From Bugula neritina (Eukaryota > Bryozoa > Gymnolaemata > Cheilostomatida > Bugulidae): a DNA stretch of 64,000 nucleotides. The notes below the pieces were generated by a model. That model saw only the letters and a program-made list of their open reading frames with translations, was not told where the DNA came from and ran no database searches. This document shows positions 1 to 12,824 of the stretch, one piece after another (position 1 is the first letter of the stretch; the number at the start of each line of letters is the position of its first letter). The stretch spans positions 18,284,698 through 18,348,697 of the forward strand of contig OZ037765.1 of the NCBI GenBank assembly GCA_964035545.1, in the 5' to 3' direction. The translations under genes were made by a program, and so were the position numbers.

Positions 1-2742
1 TCGTGACATAAGGTTGTTTATAACAGGAAACCGGTCTGAATTGCAGTATTAAGGAATAATTCAACTGCAAGCAAATGCAACATTGATATAACTATCTGAT
101 AGGTTATGGTGAAAGAGTACTGAAAAAGAATTTCCCAATTTTTCCAAGCCTGAGACTTCTCAATTATGACTACTAAGCACAATTGCAAAATTATGTTATT
201 TGTACGATATTAAACAAACAAGATTTTTAAACTACAAAAGGATACTGGACATTTCCTGCATCTTCTTTGATATCTGTGTAAATGTACTTCTTTGAGATAG
301 AAGGTTTTCCTTCGTACTCATAGCAATGCTGTAACATAAAATAATTTAGAAAAAATTTAAATGCGTATTTCTTGTAGTGCTACTGTTGAGTAACACATGC
401 GACTTTGACAGCTGGTGAATGTCTATATTATATAGAAGATATATGATTGAAATGCAAAGCATAAAGTATAAAATCTCTGGAACAAAAATATATTCATCGG
501 TCAATGGCTATGTTGTAGTTTTTACTATAAAAAATCCCAAAAATAATTTAACAAAAATGTATTGTCAACTATCACATTTATCAACTATTAGTGTTGACCA
601 AACAGAGCAGAGTGTAGCACTGAGTGTGGTCTACATACACATATACAGGACAAATATTTACCTTATTTGTTCATCCACCAGTCTTTCTGAACTGCAATAT
701 AAAAAAGTTAAAAGAATAAGTGACCATGACATAATGATATATGGAAACTTGAGTTGTAATTTATTGATGTGAAGGATTGAATTAATCTGAACTTATGGGA
801 GACTCACTTTCTGAGATGTTCGTTCTCCTTAAGATACAGATCTGACTTCCGGTTGCCTCTGTAACCACTAAATTCATGATAAAATTAATGAATCAAGATG
901 ATATACTGTTGGCTGTATAACATTGAACAATAAAATGTGCACTCTAACTTACTCTTTCAAATTCCCAAAATGGCTGTTCTCAACAACACAAGCTGCTTTT
1001 GCTACATTTTAAAAATGAAAAAAAAAACACAAAACTAAATTATAAACTTACTCCATATCTCGCCGAACCCCTCCCATGAGGTCTTCACGCTGTCTATATT
1101 GTTGAATGTTAGACTTGGTTTTTCGGAACTCATTGCTATAATCTTGTAAGATTTCTCTGTGTCTTTGCATTGTATGGAGAAGTGCAGCACTACCAGAGTT
1201 CATGCCTGTTAATCAACTGACACAAGTTATATCACCTTGAACTAGTCTGTATGCCTGCATATGCAGCTCATGGGGTACTTAATACTGCTATCTACCAGCT
1301 ATGTATTTGCTACTAAATCATAACTAAAATAAGAAATGACCAGAAATAATAATGTTTGGCAACATCAATATTTATAATATATATAAGAAGTGCTATAGAA
1401 AACAGCTACAAGCTTATGACAGAAAGAGACGAATATTTCATCTCTTTAGCAACATATCTATGAATATTATTTTTAGGTGTAAAGTATTAAAAGAAATTAT
1501 GTGTTGATATTGCAGATATCCCCACCAAATTTAAAAATTCAACACTAAATTGTTAAAAATTAAAGTTGACAAATCTTTAGTATTAACTAAGATTAACTTA
1601 CCCAGATTATGAGTATAGTCTACCATCTTGTCATTAATTCTAGAAAGCCTTGCTAGGAGCTCCTCCAACTCTACCACCATAGTTTCAAACATGTGGTCAT
1701 TACTGAGAAGTGGTGATGAGTCACTGTAACATTTATTCAGGAGTTATTTCCCTTTATTTTATTTGCATATCGTTATTTTTAAATCCAGCTGAAACTGAGT
1801 TGTTTTAATACTGGGTGAAATTACAGTACACTTGAAAACATAGATTTTACTCAACACAATGGTAAGAACGTTATAATAAGTTGAATGTCATAATGGTACT
1901 CGTTTTTTCTGATATTAGAATTTGATGACCTATTGTTATAAAAACTTTAGGAAACATAGTATGATTTTAAAAGTTTCGACTCAATAATTTTACTCGTCAC
2001 AAATATTCACGCTTAAACATATTTTAAATGTAAACCCCTTCTCCCACAAACAATCTTTTTGTTAAAGCAATACAAGCTGACTGCCTAGAGACTTTGAAAT
2101 GACCATTTTGAAAATTTCCGCAGTTTTGACCATGATTTTCCTAAAATAGTATTACTGTTAAAAATGATAAAATATCAATATACAATGCTTATAGATGTTG
2201 TTATGATAGAAGTTAACTAGATAAAATAGCTTCCAGACTACTACAGCCAAAAAGCATTAGTTTCCAATCTAGAGCTTAAATAGTTAATGGTAATCAACAG
2301 GTTATATTCTCACTGAAGAGTGAGTTAAAAATTAGAACCAATTCCGAGGCTAAGAAGTAATTGAGACCAGCCCAAAACTCATTTAACTAGCAACTCGTGG
2401 TGAATCTGATTGTTCAATCACATGCTCACCTGAGACCATCTCGGTGATTGCTGTAACTGGTTCCAAATTTGCTAAATGAAATCAGCTTTAGATCAATATC
2501 ATTTTCTAGCTGTCTGGCTTGCTTTCTTAAATCTACAAAAATTTTCAAAAAGTTTACAAAACAAACTAAAAATAAAATACGTTAGACCACAGAGTACTGT
2601 TATGTATTGGTGAACCATGTTTAAATAAAATATATTCCAATGAATTGAATTAAAGTTTTAAAAAACAAACTCTCATTTAAAATTTTAAATAATATAGCAA
2701 AAAAGCTGAACCTAGCCACTTACCTTCCCATTCAATAGCCAT
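1..2742 (-). CDS. GOSR1: Golgi SNAP receptor complex member 1 (GS28), 3' end beyond window
   Basis: This gene encodes a Golgi Qb-SNARE that acts in ER-Golgi and intra-Golgi vesicle fusion. Eight coding exons are read on the minus strand: 2742-2724, 2532-2430, 1723-1602, 1205-1052, 867-808, 691-662, 328-246 and 35 to beyond base 1. All have GT-AG borders, and the reading phase closes exactly through 202 codons. The protein starts MAIEWEDLRKQ. It continues with LENDIDLKLISFSKFGTSY, ARLSRINDKM, LLHTMQRHREILQDY, REDLMGGVRRD and SIAMSTKENLLSQR, and then NRFPVINNLM at the edge. These match remembered GS28 sequence block for block in the same order. The human protein is about 250 residues, so roughly the last 45-50 residues, including the C-terminal membrane anchor, lie outside the window. 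The 117-codon plus-strand ORF at 419-772 is only an antisense shadow. Confidence 0.93.
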
Positions 2743-5700
2743 TGCTCACAGATCTTACTAGAAACACATCAAACTGAGTTGGATACTGCTCACAAATAAT
2801 CCTGCAAGTTATATTAATGCAAAGTTAATTGGATAAATAGAACCTAATCAACTAAGTGCATGATATTTTTTTCAAATCAAGTATACAATTGCCAGTATTA
2901 GCAGCCTAACTGGAACATTTATAAATATCTCCTTTAATACTAATTTTATAATTGTAAAAATGGAATAAAATCATAATTACTGCAAACTAAAACAGATAAC
3001 GAGTTTGACTTATTTAAATAAATATACTAAATCTTATTATACACTAAGTTAAAGTCCAACATAACTGGAAAATCAACAAATACCTGCTAACTATTACAAA
3101 TTCAGCAATTAGTAATAATACTTGACACTCACAGTTTTAAAACTAAAGAGTTTAACAACTAGTGCTTAGTCATGAAAAATTACAAGTTTTACATTGAAAA
3201 AAGCATTAAGATAACTTTTTAGATGATTAAAATTGAATGTGTTCAATTAAAAAACACGCAAAATTATCTCAGCAATTTACTATACTTTAAACTCTCCAAA
3301 AGATCTAATAGCTATTGCAGTATATGGTGATCAACCGTTGCTAGGCTTAATGTAGTGATTTTTAAATTTATCATTATTCATTGATTAAAGTTGCATCATA
3401 AATAGCAAATTACAAATTGATTCTCTACATTCAGATTACTAAACGCAATTTATAGTAATTGTAGGTAACTTTTTAAATAGAAATTATATATATTGACCTA
3501 ATTAGCTTGTCTTAAGAGCTTTTCTCTGAAATATGACTAGAGTCTAGACTTGGTAAGCCATTGAAATGACTTTATTTCTGTGGTAACTTCTGCTACAATT
3601 TAAATTTGATTAGGTCTCAGCATTACATGTAACTTCATAATTACCATAATTATAATCCTTTGCTGATTAACTTAATCAAACTGAGTATCACTATCAGTAC
3701 CAGCATGAGTATTACAGAATTAAATTTATTCTTGCTTATTTACCAATTCAAATGTGCAATGTGCAAATTGAAATGATTAGCATAACTTAAAGCAGCCATA
3801 ACCATAACATGCCCATGAATATCACCATAAATGCTATGGTAGTAATACAAATACTCTAATAGCAATACTAATAGATCATTACCAATTATTAAACCTAATT
3901 ACTACACTACTATTAGCAACTACTATTACTATTAGTATTGCTCTAACTATAAATATAAGTATAATACTATTAGTATTAGCATTAGTATTGCTAATTATTA
4001 TTATTCATTTATTGCATTACTAACTTATTATTAATACTATTAGAGTATTATTAGTAGTAGCATTACAGTTACTAACTATAAGAATAACTTCAAGCAGTAG
4101 TGAGTCTACTAGTTTTGAACATTATAATTATCATTGACTTTGTATTTAATTTTACAAAATTTACTACTGCTATCAGTATTACACTTCGAGTTAGTGATTG
4201 ACACACAGTTAGAGTTATGACTTATGAGTTAATCTTTATGTTATGGCTAAGTCCACAAAGTTACACTTACACTTACACTTACTGATAATATTAGTATTAC
4301 TATTAGTATTATTATAATTAGAAATAGTAATACGAATAGCATTACTAATATTATTATTATCATCATCACAATCACTGATCACTATAAAAGTATAATTATG
4401 ATACTGGATATGATAGTGTTATTTTTATTCAGTTTCAGTTTGTGTTTTGCTACACTTTGACTTACAGTTAAAGTTCAAGTTACACTTACAGTTAGCGTGA
4501 ACGTGGTACTGGTAACCGTAATGCTAACTTCAAGTGTAATGATAATCATAATGAATATGATATCCGTATCGGTATGGAGGTATTGTCATTGCAGGTATGC
4601 ACTAGACCTAGTCTTAGACATCATGATCATCATACTGAGACCGTTACCTATTAGTATTATTTATTAGTATCAGTAGGACTGCAAGTGTATAACTATGAGT
4701 ATTACTTTAACATAGTTCAATGATACTAATAATGTCAAACTCAAAGTCGATGCGAATGAAAATTAAAAAATAATAATATAAATAATAATTATAATATCAA
4801 TATGAATATCGTCGTAACTATTTGTATCTTTTAAATTCAGCAATTATTATTACTTAGACATAATTTTAACATGAGCACAAATTTATTTAATTGTAAGGAT
4901 AAATCAATTAATGTTATTAACATTAACTGATTTACCCTTCAGCTTCAAGTTTCACTTTTCTAAGCTTACAGTAAAACGAAAAGTCAATGTAACGCCAACA
5001 GCGATTAATGCAATGGTGACATGTAACTCTAAAGTAACTTTAATAGACTGAGTTCTAGAAAAATTGTATGGATTGAACTATTTTAACCTGGCTAGTTCAA
5101 CGACAGCATTCTATTAAACTCCAGCTACGATCTTGTAGTTCCGTGAGTAATATTTGCAGGTAAAAGTTTAAATGAAAAATATCCCTAAAGGTTTGTTGAT
5201 TATTATAAAGGTCAATGTATGGAGTTGTCTTTTTAAAATAACAAAAATTACTCTGAACCCATGACCATTAATAATTGCCATTTATTAACATCATTTCCAA
5301 TTGCACATCTAATATTATTGTGAATGTAATGGCATAAGAGCTAAGTAATTGGCCATTAAAAATAAACTGTTTTTTGTTGCAGCTTATAATTGTATCATAT
5401 ATTATAGATAATTTGCTGTTGGAAATGTTCTTGGGCATTATGATCAATCCTGGTTTTGCAGTCCATAACACTTTTAATACTTTTAATCAAAATATGAAAA
5501 GAAAAATATTATAGCTATAATATACATATCTTATAATAATATTGTTGTAAAAGGCTTTCATAGTGTTATATAATTTTTAGTTCCGCTTGAAGTAAATATC
5601 TAAAATTATCTCCTAAACTATAACATTATGTAGAGTCTTGAAAAAGTTTGCCGCATTTATAAAAACTAGCAAATCATTGTCAAGAAATTGATTAATGTAG

Positions 5701-7031
5701 TAGTGTGAACTGTGAAACTTTTTTTAATGTTTCATATGAATTTATGGTGATCTGCTTGTCAACCTCTAAATGACTTTGCGGAGTTGTGGTCTCTATGTTA
5801 ATAAACTTGATTAATGGTGGACCATTGACTCACAACAAATATTGAAATATCCTTACCATCAGGAATATATAGGAGAACTCCAAATATAGAATTATAAGCA
5901 AATTTATGAGCTTTGAATTGGCACAATTCAACAAAAATTTGAGACAATTTTTCTTAAGAACCTCCATAGTCAAACTAGTTTAGGCAGCTAGTTGTATAAC
6001 ATAATATATTTCCAGCTAGCTGACATCATAACGCCCACATATTTGTTATAAATTCAATAATTTCCACTAAGAAATGATAGCTCTGATTTCTGTATAACTT
6101 GCATTTTCAATGCATATAAAAATAAAAATAGAATAAATCACATTTTAGCGCCTGATTTAAAATTTAGAAGCTTATAATTCAAACATAAAGCAAGTTTGGT
6201 AAGTCATGGTAACTATATTAGGATTACTGCAATTCAAACAATACAAACTGAACCTACAGAAACCTAATTATTAAACAAAGATTTTTTTGGGTATCAGCCA
6301 ATAACTTTGGTATACAATAGAGAAATTAACTTGTTATGCTTCTCTTCAAGGTTTGCATATACCAAGACAGTGGTGCACCCAAATACTTGCCAAGGGTGCT
6401 TTTGTACACACACAAAACATGATAAAAAGCAAAGGAAATTATGAATCATAATAATTTATGTACTTGAATAACATATAAAAACATAATTTACTTTCTTTTA
6501 AAATAACGCCTTCAACATTATGCGCATATACACACAATTCTAATTATGTTCTAAATGGACAAAAGCAAATAGTTATCAGCCCAAAAAGGAAATTAATATT
6601 CTGGTTGCAGTGTTGAAACTATAAAGAGAAAGTTCTATTGTAGAGAATTAGGCAAGGCCCAAGAGTATCCTTTCATTGGTATAAAAAGTCCATAACTTCT
6701 TTTGCTTCACTCAAAATGATTAATCCCGGTTTTTATTATAAATTAATGACACAAAGCTCTTTGATAATGCTAGTCTTTTGTTAGTATCTAACAAGTACTT
6801 TGGTTGTTTTCTAACTGGTACAATAGATTGCGAAAATTATCTCTAATTTACAGTCTTGAAACAGTTGTAAGTAATTGATGACTGCAAGGTACAATAAGTT
6901 GAATGTGGTGCTTTTAATATAGCGTAATACCATGTGCATGCAGTTCAAAACAGTTAAATAACTAAATATAGACTCATTATTTACAAAAAATCACGACACA
7001 ATTATGTAAGTAAAAAGATAAATTATAATAC
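2743..7031. other. intergenic stretch between GOSR1 and Wnt8
   Basis: These 4.3 kb lie between the GOSR1 start codon and the Wnt8 stop codon. I see no exon with recognisable protein content. The GOSR1 promoter should lie just right of 2742 and the Wnt8 3' UTR just left of 7032. A TTTATT at 6732-6737, which is AATAAA on the minus strand, is a possible Wnt8 poly(A) signal about 300 bases past the stop. The middle is occupied by degenerate six-base-period DNA, listed separately. Confidence 0.6.
3700..4580. repeat. degenerate period-6 repeat domain (ATTAGT / ACTATT / ACTTAC type)
   Basis: Over about 0.9 kb the sequence is built from drifting hexamers such as attagt, actatt, agtaat, acttac and gataat. 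Short clean runs survive, for example the acttac run near 4264-4280 and repeated attagtatta. Edges are gradual and the coordinates are approximate. There is no open frame of interest and no transposon end. It looks like an old, mutated hexanucleotide satellite. A sister domain lies at about 36.3-37.5 kb. Confidence 0.7.
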
Positions 7032-10000
7032 TTAAGTTGAAGATGATCTAGGTATGCATGTAAACTTCTCTACTATTTTTGTGCAATTGTCACATTTCAC
7101 TTCACAACACCAATGAAATTGACAGTTGCAAGTGGAAGTCTCACTGACTGAAACTTGTTTAACTTTGAGTCCACATGATTTACATAACCGGTTGCAGGAT
7201 TTCCTTTCCCATCGGTTTTCAGAGTGTCGCACTGAAGGTCTGGAGCAGGCTCGGCCAACCGCTCCAGATGTACCATAGTCACTGTTGGCTGTACAAAAGT
7301 TTGGCGAGTGCTCAAGATATACCAAATCTTGCTTTGATATCTGTAGAATATCTCTCTCGTCTCTTCGTTGAACACTGTTTCCCTTACGGAGCTGACCATT
7401 TCGTGCATCTACCATTACAGCTCTAAAATATTTTCTTTTGAGATAGTCTCCAACAGTTCTAAATTCAGGCAGCTCTTTCCAGCAGGTCCTGATGCTGCAA
7501 CTTCCAGATACACCGTGACATTTACACGTTAGCTTCAGCGTCCTTCTCACTGCCTAAAATCATCACCCACATGTATGCATAAATAAGAATTATAATATAA
7601 CTTTCTTTGAAGTTGAATGTAGAAGTAGTGTCTGCTCTGCATATATTAGTTTTAAAAAGGAATATTGATGCACAATACTCTACAGCGATATCTTTATCAA
7701 ACTTTTCGGTCATAAAGGAATCACAAATATTCTTATCTATGGTCTAAGGAACAGGAAGCATATTACAGTAATGCTAAGAAATATGAAATACCTTACAAGT
7801 GTTGTTTAATTAGTGTATAATGCATCTACTATTTCTTGTTATTATAGGTTATAGAGCATTAGCTTGAACTGCCTCTTTATAGAATCACCAACCATAATCA
7901 GTATTAACTTAATTTATGATTTTAATTATTATTATTTACGGTGCTAATGCTTAGTGGCTCAGCAATTATCAATTAATTGAAGCATGTATTTTTACTTTCT
8001 TAATGCTTCCTAATAACCAGAAGCACAGGGAATGCAGTATATGGCAGAATTTCAATAGCCATATACTATGTAATTAGTGCTCTATATCATGTTAAAGTGC
8101 ACTTTATACAGTGTAAAGCTTTATTTGAAGCACCATACCCTCCTTCCTGCCTCATTGTTGTGAAGGTTTACTATAGCTCTTTCATCCACACCAGTTTCTA
8201 AATTATCTATATACTGTTTAGATGCTTTTTCACCAAATACAACATTATCACTGCATCCTCCCCAATTCCAATCTTTATCACCTAAAATTATGCATGAACT
8301 CTTTATAATATGATAATATATGTAATACAATATATTATTATAATATAATATTATAATAATATTATAATAATATAATATAATAATATATAATATAATATTA
8401 TAACTATATAATATAATAATATATAATATAATATACAGCACATATTGATTTATTCTATGTACATAAAAACAATGTGGCAATATGATCTTTGAGCGCGACA
8501 TATAACAGTAGCAGTAGTTGTTATAAAAAGTTATGTGATTATTGCATTTGCTAGTTACAAAATGGCAAAGTTCAAATGAAAGTATCATAAAGTTGCTGAT
8601 ATATTGTACTAGGAATAGTTAGCTTTCTCACAAGGATTTATATCTAAAATACATTTAGGTTTAGAAATATTATGTACAAGTATTATAATCTAATTTCTAC
8701 ATCGTAGAATATAAAACAAATATTATATTTTGTGTTTGTTAAGCATAAACACACATGGTTTTTTAATCCATGTGTTGAAGTAACATACTGTAGAACTGTC
8801 TGATTGTAAGGTTACACTATTTAACCATTTAATAAATACCCTGTGTATTAAATGTGTTATTTCACTGTTGGATTTTATCACTTAGTTTTCTTTAAACTGT
8901 GGAATTTCAGAATGATTTTTTAACTTTAAAATGTTTTTGTCAACAAGAATTTAATTTACTTACATTCAAACCCTATCAGCCTGAGCTGCTTCTATTTTTT
9001 ATGACATGCATTATTATTATTATAATTCTCTTTTACTTGGCTTCAAATTTTTCATTTATTTATGATTGCAATATATATTTTACTACTGCAAGTATTTAAC
9101 TTAAATCAGCTTTTAGTAATTTTGTTAATCATGACTTTGGGCAAATATATATTATAGCATCAATTTACCATTTTAAAATAAACCTTGGAATTTACAGGAT
9201 TGAAAAGCATGTTAACTGGCATCAGTTATAAATCACAATAAAGAAACAGCTCAAAGTTATCTAAAACAATATGATGTTGAAACACAAATCTGAATATAAC
9301 TGCTAAAGCTAGCTTCTCCTTTTCTATGCTATTACCTTGTTAAATTAGCATCAGACTTATATAATAAAATTCTGTTTAGCAAATTCTTACCACCTATGCT
9401 ACAACAAATAGATGTTACTCAAAGTTTATGCTTTGTTACATGTTTGTATTAGAGTTAGCAGTCTATATACCTTTAGACCCTGATTTGGAGCTGTCACAGC
9501 TGCAGGTTTTAAAGTGGCCCATGCTGCAGTTTAATGTGAGAGTATACATCACACCAGCTGATATTATAGAGTATAGGAATGCCACCTCCCTTATAGCTAA
9601 AATATGAATATACTAACATTGTCATACATGTATAAATATACGAATGTTGTTATGTAAAATTTTTAGGTCACTATTATCTGTAATTAATAAGGTAACTACA
9701 TGTAAATTTCTGAAAATATATAAATATAACTTTATTCAATGACGAATATTACAAAAAATATATAACACATGTAGAATTTTGAATTTAGCAGTTTATCATA
9801 AATGGAGCCTTCCATGAACATGCATTACTTATTATTTTCTTGCTGAATTCAATGCATCTTGCTTTCACCTGGGTATAGTGCTTGTTGCTAGGAAAGAAAG
9901 AAGTTAAGAAATGCATGTGGTGATTAATATAGTTTTAGTGCAGGATTATCTGTAGCCTACCAGTTGGCAGATGATTCTCACTATACAGTGAAATAGATTC

Positions 10001-12824
10001 CTTGGGGCAGTTCCATTGGTCCCACATGAACTGATGATGACATTCTTCTACGGCCATCAAACCTCCGGCAGCGGCACTTTTGGAGAACAGAGCTGATGCC
10101 TAAAATATGCACTTGAGTGAAATATCTCTGAGATAAATCAATTCACAAGGCAAATATTTTTGAAATCTATTGACTGCTATATAAATTGTCTAAAATTTGT
10201 CGCCAGTAAAATGTACAATATTGACAGTGGACTTAATAAGCTCAATGTCCAAAGAGCTCAATAATTCATGTGTTTGTAGAACTCTATTATTCTAAGTCAG
10301 CTATATTTAGAGAGAAGTCATTGTTGAAGGCTTCTCAGCCACTATTATTAATTCATGAGTGTTTAATCTTTTAAGTGGTTGACTATGGATAGGACTTTAA
10401 TCCTTGGCTTTCCACGCACCTTTAACTTAATGCAAATATAAATCCTGTTGTCTAGTTTGAGCTACTGTGACAAATTATTGACTAACTTTTATAGTTTACT
10501 AATAAATGACATCATAATTATTGGCTAAAAGTGGCACGACCTGCCAGTGCTAATAGCTCAAATACAACAATGTACTTGTTTTTTACTATTCAGCAATTCA
10601 GTATATGCAGCTACTGAACAGTTATTAGTGATACACTAACAATCATCTTTCAAGAGTCAGTCAGCAAAGATTAAATCAGACTCGAGTGTGACCTGCGGCC
10701 AGTCTCCTTCCTTCCTATGGACAGCTTCAGCTCGCAGAAGATAAAATTATGAGAGCAGAAACTGGCTTATTCTTGGGCTAGTTTTTAAAGAAAACTCGTT
10801 TACCTCAATTATGCTGATAAACAATAGTATCTATTTAATCAGCCCCAGCTATGCTATCTTAGAATTAGCAGCCTTCAGCCTATCCATATCAAAGAAAGAA
10901 ATCAAGTGAAATAATGCAAATCTGAAAACTTCCAGTAAAATGTGCCACAGGCCTACAAATTTCCTTTGACTTGAATTGTAATTGAATTTGTATTCCCAAA
11001 CCGCATATTATAAATAATAAATACAAAACTTTAATGTTTCAAGATAAAAGAAAGTGGGTGCTGCTTGCTATGCAAATTGCATTGGCTAGACTAGTGTTCT
11101 GGTATGACACATCAAGTTCTATATTTAGATTGACGTAGAGCATACATTTTCTTGCTGCCAGCCTAGATCGATAGACAGCAATATTTTTACCTTTTGTCCT
11201 GCCATCATGAAGTTATTCACTGACCTAAAACAATACAATCATCATTAGTCATGCTGTATTTTAGACCTTAAACAGTTTATAAAAATTCAGTAGTTTGCCT
11301 ACCATGTTTCTATATAGAGTGTTAGTTAAAAATACTGTAACGATACTATATATAATATTTAGATTTTAAAAGATTTGATTGATTCCCTGCTTTTTTGTAA
11401 TGATTATACTACTATACTATTATGTGTATACAAAGTAGATCTCATCATAACTCAACAGGTGCTTTAGCATGCATGGCCTGAGTTACAGAAAAAAAGCTTG
11501 CAAGTTAATGTTGGCCCTTCAACCATTCAAGATACAAAAATAACAGTTTTACACCCTTTATCCTTCGTATAAACATTTATCCCTTTTTATCTATAGTTTC
11601 TCGATGATTTAAAAAAAATTACAGCTTGCACAGTCCAACAAAGTGTATTTAAACCTAAATCAGTTAAATAGTGGGTACTTTTTTTGCTTTCAGTTAAATT
11701 TGTATATATATCTAGATAATGTATGGTGTAATTTAAAATACAACTTGTTTCAGGTAGTGGTAGTAGGCAAATATTTTAGGACCAATGGACCTTCAGAGCA
11801 ATGGGCCTTCGGAGTATTGACCTGTCTCCCTTATAAGATGTAATCTAACAACAGCACAAAAGATCTTCCCCTGCTTACTAAAAGCAATCCTCCCACGTAT
11901 GAAGCTTCAGTTTGTTTAGCAATAAATAATAAATGAAATTTTATTGCAAAAGAAATTTATACTTAAATGTCAATTTTCATAAATTTAAACAGGAACCCTT
12001 AGATATAAATGGGCTATACATGCAAGAGGTATGTGTACAATACTGTGTGCATTTTTGAAAGTGTGAAATTTAAACAGATATTTAAAATTTGTCAACTCTT
12101 AGGAAAAAAGATCTTTATGGATAATAATTGTATCAGTTTGAATATTAATGCACATAAATCTAAGAGCCATACCACCTATTACAGCCATGCCGTGTGTGAG
12201 CATAGCATATTTCTATGTGTAACATAATATATTTTGCAGCTGTTACTCAACTAACCACATCTGCAGTATGAACAGTTAAATCACAGCACGCATTGGTGAA
12301 ATGATAACCATGCTTGTTATATGCTTCAAATTTTTTTAGTTCTACAATCTATTATAAAAATATTATAAGCAAAGGTTTTCTAGAGTAATTTTCATTAGTT
12401 TTTCAATGCTACAATTGCTAATTGTATGATTGGTAACTCATAAATTTAATATTCATTAACATTTTCAAATAATTTAGCATTCGTACTAAATAGAAAATTA
12501 TTTATGTATGTTGTATAATTTACATTCAATCAAATTTTAAAAAATGATCTGTTTGATAAATTCTTTGTGTTACTCCAGTAAAAAAAGTAATACCATATCT
12601 CTTTACCCTGTCGAGTTGGCTTACAGGAAACATGACTCACTGTTAGCCAAAGGGTATATCAAATACTTACAGCAAATTTCAAGTATTTAGCAATTTACAA
12701 GAATATCATAAAATTTTAATTTTGAAAGCATATGAAATAAAATCACTTACCAGGTAGTGTAGGTGTGGGAAAACTGGGAGAAGACAATAGTAATAAACAT
12801 GCAGGAAATCCATGTTTTAGCCAT
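7032..12824 (-). CDS. Wnt8: Wnt8-type secreted Wnt ligand, complete
   Basis: This gene encodes a secreted lipid-modified ligand for Frizzled/LRP receptors. There are six coding exons: 12824-12751, 11224-11191, 10099-9961, 9596-9471, 8281-8139 and 7553-7032. Their phases close to 346 codons (345 residues). Exon 1 gives a start codon and a signal-peptide-like N-terminus (MAKTWISCMFITIVFSQFSH). It is followed by WSVNNFMMAGQK, CHHQFMWDQWNCP, ISAGVMYTLTLNCS, WNWGGCSDNVVFGE, NLHNNEAGRR and CKCHGVSGSC. Ser188 in that last motif is the expected palmitoleoylation site. The Cys-rich end (TCNCQFHWCCEVKCDNC) closes the protein. The SVNNF and WGGCSDNV segments match Wnt8 better than other subfamilies. The length is typical for Wnt8. 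Ortholog-level naming needs a tree; membership of the Wnt family is certain. Confidence 0.93.
8315..8440. repeat. AT-only low-complexity tract (ATAATATAAT) in Wnt8 intron 4
   Basis: About 125 bases just 5' (on the gene strand) of Wnt8 exon 5 consist almost solely of A and T in ataatataat arrangements. It inflates an apparent minus-strand reading frame that fuses an artificial Tyr/Ile-rich peptide to the real exon. It is ordinary simple-sequence DNA. Confidence 0.85.

Noticed and set aside
419-772. 117-codon plus-strand ORF at the left edge
   Set aside because: Antisense to a GOSR1 exon and its introns; no protein-like pattern, and the minus-strand exons explain the conserved bases.
7175-7426. 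83-codon plus-strand ORF and a 103-codon alternative minus-strand frame within Wnt8 exon 6
   Set aside because: Shadows of the Wnt8 Cys-rich C-terminal exon in other frames.
8282-8588. N-terminal part of a 155-codon minus-strand frame rich in Tyr and Ile
   Set aside because: Produced by AT-only simple repeat in the Wnt8 intron; only the part from 8281 leftward is a real exon.
9471-9590. Wnt8 exon 4 starting at the AG just before GGAGGTGGC
   Set aside because: Phase did not close; the upstream TTTAG at 9597 gives AIREVAF, matching the Wnt8 pattern, and restores phase.
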